A stretch of DNA of 6,921 bases from Holophagae bacterium (lineage in GTDB: Bacteria; Acidobacteriota; Thermoanaerobaculia; Thermoanaerobaculales; Sulfomarinibacteraceae). Of this stretch, positions 4,630 to 6,921 are shown piece by piece (within the stretch, counting starts at the first letter, position 1; the number at the start of each line of letters is the position of its first letter). Location: the NCBI GenBank assembly GCA_030609785.1, contig JAUWTC010000138.1:1-6921 (forward strand), in the 5' to 3' direction. A model generated the notes under the pieces. The model was not told the origin of the DNA and did no database searches. It saw only the letters and a list, made by a program, of their open reading frames with translations. The translations under genes were made by a program, and so were the position numbers.

Positions 4630-6655
4630 GGCGCCGCACGAAGGCATGCCGGAACTCCCCACCGGGGTGGGTTCCGGTGCACAACCTCCGCTCAAGGGTG
4701 AGAAATACGGATTAACACTTGGGCGGTGGTTTTTTTTGTGGATGCTGCTGGTCGCGATTCTGGCTCTCGGCAGTACTCTGGCGGTCGTATTGGTCGCGCA
4801 ATCCGAGGACCTTCGGGAACGGTTGGACTTCAGGGGTCGATCGGCGATTCGGGCGGCGGCGTCCGGCAATTGGGACGGTGACGCCGGCGTTGTCTTGATC
4901 ACGGCTCTGCCGGAACTGGTGGCAGCCGAAGTCCGGGATGATGCCGGGCGGCTGGTGTGGCAGTACGGCCCGTTCGAGGAAATTCGGCAGGATGCTCGGT
5001 CTCGGGCCGTCCGGGTAACGGAGACCACGCTGGTCCGGGGGCGGGCTCCCGAGACGGCGCTCCACGTCGAACTGATGCTTTCGACGACCCAGATTCAACG
5101 CCATGTTCTGCGTACAGGCGCCCGCCTTGCACTGACCTTGTGTCTGGTGTTGGCTCTGGGCATGGTCGGCGGCATGGTCCTGATCAACCGGGTGGTCGAA
5201 CCGTTGCGATTGGTGGCCGAGAGCGTTGGCTCGTTCGACCCCGACTCACCCTCCGAGACCCCGCCGGTGGCGGGAGCGGGCCGCGAGGTCCGGGAACTGG
5301 CCGGCGCCTTCACCCGAATGAGAGAGCGATTGGTGGTCCAGCGAAGGGCCCTTTCGGCAAGTGAACGGCGGTTCCGGGAACTCTTCGAGAGTTCACCCAT
5401 CGCCCTTCTCGAGTTGGACCAGCAAGGTCGCATCATCGGTGCAAACCCTGCATCCGGCGCCTTGATCGGGGAGAGCGCCGGCGGCGAGACGGGATTCTTG
5501 TCGTTGGAAGATTTTCTTCCCTCGGCCCGGGCCCTCCTCGAGCGCCTCGGGGAGCCCGAGGGGAGCATCACCGCAGACGGCCTCTGGCGAATGCCGGACG
5601 GAGGCGACTCGGAAGTTGAACTGCACCTCCAAAGCGTTGCCGGCGGGGGTCGTTCAGCCTCACTCCTTGCCGTGCGGGACCTCTCCGACAGGCTTCGCCG
5701 CCTGGGCGAACGGTGGCAGCGAACCTTGGACGAAATGGACGAGGGCGTCGCCCTGCTGGACGGCGCCGGCCTCCCGATTCAGACCAATCGCTCGTTTGCG
5801 GCCTTTGCTGAGGACGTTCTGCCGCGGGTATCCGGGCGTGAGGGCGGAGGGAGGCGAATAGAGTGGAACCAGGAAGCGGGCGATCGCAGTCTCCGCTGTG
5901 TTCTCGCTCACGCTTCGGAAGGCGGCGAGCGGGTTCTGGTCGTCAGGGACCAGACCGACTGGCTGAGAGCCGAAGAGCAGCTTCGAGAGGGTCGGACCAT
6001 GGAGGCGGTGGCGACTTTGGCAAGCGGGGTAGCCCACGATTTCAACAATCTCCTGGCCGGAATTCTGCTCCACGTTCGCGTCCTGCAAAAGGATCCGTCC
6101 GCGCGCGCCGAAGCGGCAGAGACTATCGGCTCGTTGGCCGAGGAAGGGGCCGAGGTCGTCAAGGGATTGTTGGATTTCGCCAATCCCGACCCGGGTCCCC
6201 GAGGGGTCGTCGACCTGGTCGCCGTGGTGAGGGACCAGGAGAAGCTCCTCCGCCACATGCTGCCGGATGACGTCGATCTCGAATGCTCCTTGCCCGGAGT
6301 CACGGCCGAGGTCTTCGGAGTTGCCGGGGATCTTCGGCGGATTCTGCTCAATCTGGTGCTCAACGCACGGGATGCGTTCGGCGATGACGCCGGGCGGATC
6401 GATATCGAGGTCTCACGATCCGGTTCCGCGGCGGTCCTTGCCGTGTCCGATGACGGGCCGGGAGTGCCGCCGGCGATCAGGGACCGGATCTTCGAGCCCT
6501 TTTTCAGTCTGCGGAGGGAGGGCAGAGGGGCAGGGCTGGGGCTGGCGGTGACCTTCGCCCTGGTGGAGGACCATGATGGGACGATTTCCTACGAGCCGGG
6601 GGAGGACGGCGGCGCACGATTCGTCGTTCGGCTGCCATTGGTGGGCGAGGCTTAG
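4598..6655 (+). CDS. Membrane sensor histidine kinase with HAMP and two PAS domains
   Basis: This is a 685-residue kinase. Order: cytoplasmic N-terminus, transmembrane helix 1 (about 44-67), an extracytoplasmic sensor region of about 110 residues, transmembrane helix 2 (about 177-198), HAMP (about 197-250), PAS 1 (257-362, 'RRFRELFESSPIALLELD'), a weaker PAS 2 (371-455), a dimerisation/phosphoacceptor region with H480 in 'GVAHDFNNLL', and a GHKL ATPase. The ATPase has the N box (N585, N589), G1 'DDGPG' (618-622), F box 'IFEPFFS' (631-637) and G2 'GAGLGLA' (644-650). The H-D-F-N-N form is common in NtrB-like and hybrid kinases. All catalytic motifs are present, so it should be active. There is no receiver domain, and no response regulator in the window. 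The start is uncertain: ATG 4598 overlaps the previous gene by 32 bases with GGAG directly adjacent; TTG 4604, ATG 4646 and GTG 4667 are alternatives. Translational coupling is likely. Confidence 0.94.
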   Translation: MFLKETFSISEAPHEGMPELPTGVGSGAQPPLKGEKYGLTLGRWFFLWMLLVAILALGSTLAVVLVAQSEDLRERLDFRGRSAIRAAASGNWDGDAGVVLITALPELVAAEVRDDAGRLVWQYGPFEEIRQDARSRAVRVTETTLVRGRAPETALHVELMLSTTQIQRHVLRTGARLALTLCLVLALGMVGGMVLINRVVEPLRLVAESVGSFDPDSPSETPPVAGAGREVRELAGAFTRMRERLVVQRRALSASERRFRELFESSPIALLELDQQGRIIGANPASGALIGESAGGETGFLSLEDFLPSARALLERLGEPEGSITADGLWRMPDGGDSEVELHLQSVAGGGRSASLLAVRDLSDRLRRLGERWQRTLDEMDEGVALLDGAGLPIQTNRSFAAFAEDVLPRVSGREGGGRRIEWNQEAGDRSLRCVLAHASEGGERVLVVRDQTDWLRAEEQLREGRTMEAVATLASGVAHDFNNLLAGILLHVRVLQKDPSARAEAAETIGSLAEEGAEVVKGLLDFANPDPGPRGVVDLVAVVRDQEKLLRHMLPDDVDLECSLPGVTAEVFGVAGDLRRILLNLVLNARDAFGDDAGRIDIEVSRSGSAAVLAVSDDGPGVPPAIRDRIFEPFFSLRREGRGAGLGLAVTFALVEDHDGTISYEPGEDGGARFVVRLPLVGEA
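4644..4680 (+). other. Hairpin at the 5' end of the kinase gene
   Basis: CCGGAAC (4649-4655) pairs perfectly with GTTCCGG (4671-4677). A further G-U and C-G pair inside, and GCA/TGC outside across a 2-base bulge, extend the stem. It starts just after the alternative ATG at 4646 and 15-20 bases after the preceding stop codon. No U tract follows, so it is not a terminator; it could affect translation of the kinase or mark a processing site. Confidence 0.45.
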
Positions 6656-6689
6656 CCTTTTGCAAAAAGCCACAAGAAGACAAGAAGAA
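6656..6689. other. A-rich spacer after the kinase gene, no clear terminator
   Basis: The bases following the kinase stop contain the short palindrome CTTTTGCAAAAAG and then an A/G-rich run. There is no GC stem with a U tract. The kinase transcript may run into the long hairpin repeat that follows, which could serve as its 3' end. Confidence 0.4.
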
Positions 6690-6846
6690 AATTGAACCGC
6701 AAAGACGCAAAGGCCGCAAAGAAAACGCGAAGAAGATACTAAGATTCAAGCCCTTAGCTTTCTTGCCTTTTTCTTCGTGCTCTTCGTGGTTGAAATTCTT
6801 CCCTCTTTTCTTTCCTTGGCGCTCTTGGCGTCTTGGCGGTTCAATT
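6690..6846. repeat. Long imperfect hairpin repeat with 'ATTGAACCGC' arms
   Basis: The outer arms 6691-6725 and 6811-6845 are reverse complements at 29 of 35 positions, beginning with a perfect ATTGAACCGC, and 6690/6846 add one more pair. Each arm is built of a short AAGACGC/AAGGCCGC-like unit repeated with drift. The interior pairs again, less well ('CGAAGA' and 'TTCTTCG'), down to a central CTAAG / CTTAG (6739-6743, 6753-6757) with a 9-base loop. Read on the minus strand, part of it encodes the spurious-looking 'NHEEHEE' string. From memory, such 'AACCGCAAAGACGCAAAG' and 'CACGAAGAGCACGAAG' repeats are scattered through genomes of several environmental phyla. It is best read as a non-coding palindromic repeat, perhaps a miniature mobile element. 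Confidence 0.8.
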
Positions 6847-6921
6847 GCGTTCATTTTCATTCCGGCTCCGCCGGGTTAAGGTTAAACGAATGTCAAAGGG
6901 TTGGTTCAGGCCTTGTCTTGG
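6847..6921. other. Window end, no recognisable feature
   Basis: The last 75 bases contain a small hairpin, CCGGC/GCCGG at 6862-6874 with a 3-base loop, and a short AT-rich stretch. I see no start codon with a ribosome binding site and a supported frame, and no RNA gene. Confidence 0.5.

Noticed and set aside
6504..6860. 118-codon minus-strand frame with 'NHEEHEE' composition
   Set aside because: It lies over the palindromic repeat and the end of the kinase gene; the low-complexity translation is a by-product of the repeat units.

Overview
The window is GC-rich bacterial DNA with long, densely packed genes and SD-type ribosome binding sites. It begins inside rpoA, followed by rplQ, which is the usual distal end of the ribosomal alpha operon. 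Two features point to an environmental lineage of the Acidobacteriota, Myxococcota or Planctomycetota kind: two sorts of long imperfect inverted repeat (a 'GTAGGGGCGG...' hairpin and an 'AACCGCAAAGACGC...' hairpin), and an L17 with a long acidic tail. The phylum is an inference from recalled repeat types, and I hold it with low confidence.

Layout. Positions 1-1307 (+) hold the last two thirds of rpoA and all of rplQ, closed by two adjacent hairpins, the second a classic intrinsic terminator (1307-1362). Positions 1397-2079 (+) hold a two-gene cassette, overlapping by one base: a small Pol-beta-type nucleotidyltransferase (AbiEii/MNT-like) and a 69-residue partner with a repeated KFRS motif. 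It resembles the organisation of toxin-antitoxin pairs, but no function is shown. Positions 2095-3486 (-) hold a beta-CASP metallo-beta-lactamase, probably an RNA nuclease, converging on the cassette with a 15-base gap.

Positions 3487-3801 are a non-coding spacer holding a 16-bp tandem duplication, a 27-bp-arm inverted repeat and a possible -10 box. Positions 3802-6655 (+) look like one operon: an ElaB/YqjD/DUF883-like helical protein with a C-terminal membrane anchor, a 103-residue membrane protein with a similar terminal motif, and a double-PAS membrane histidine kinase whose start overlaps the preceding gene. No response regulator is in the window. Positions 6656-6921 carry no convincing gene and are dominated by a long imperfect hairpin repeat (6690-6846).

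The parts most worth following are the nucleotidyltransferase/KFRS pair, the DUF883-like/small membrane protein/kinase operon, the acidic L17 tail, and the two inverted-repeat elements. I see no tRNA, rRNA, CRISPR array or transposase.
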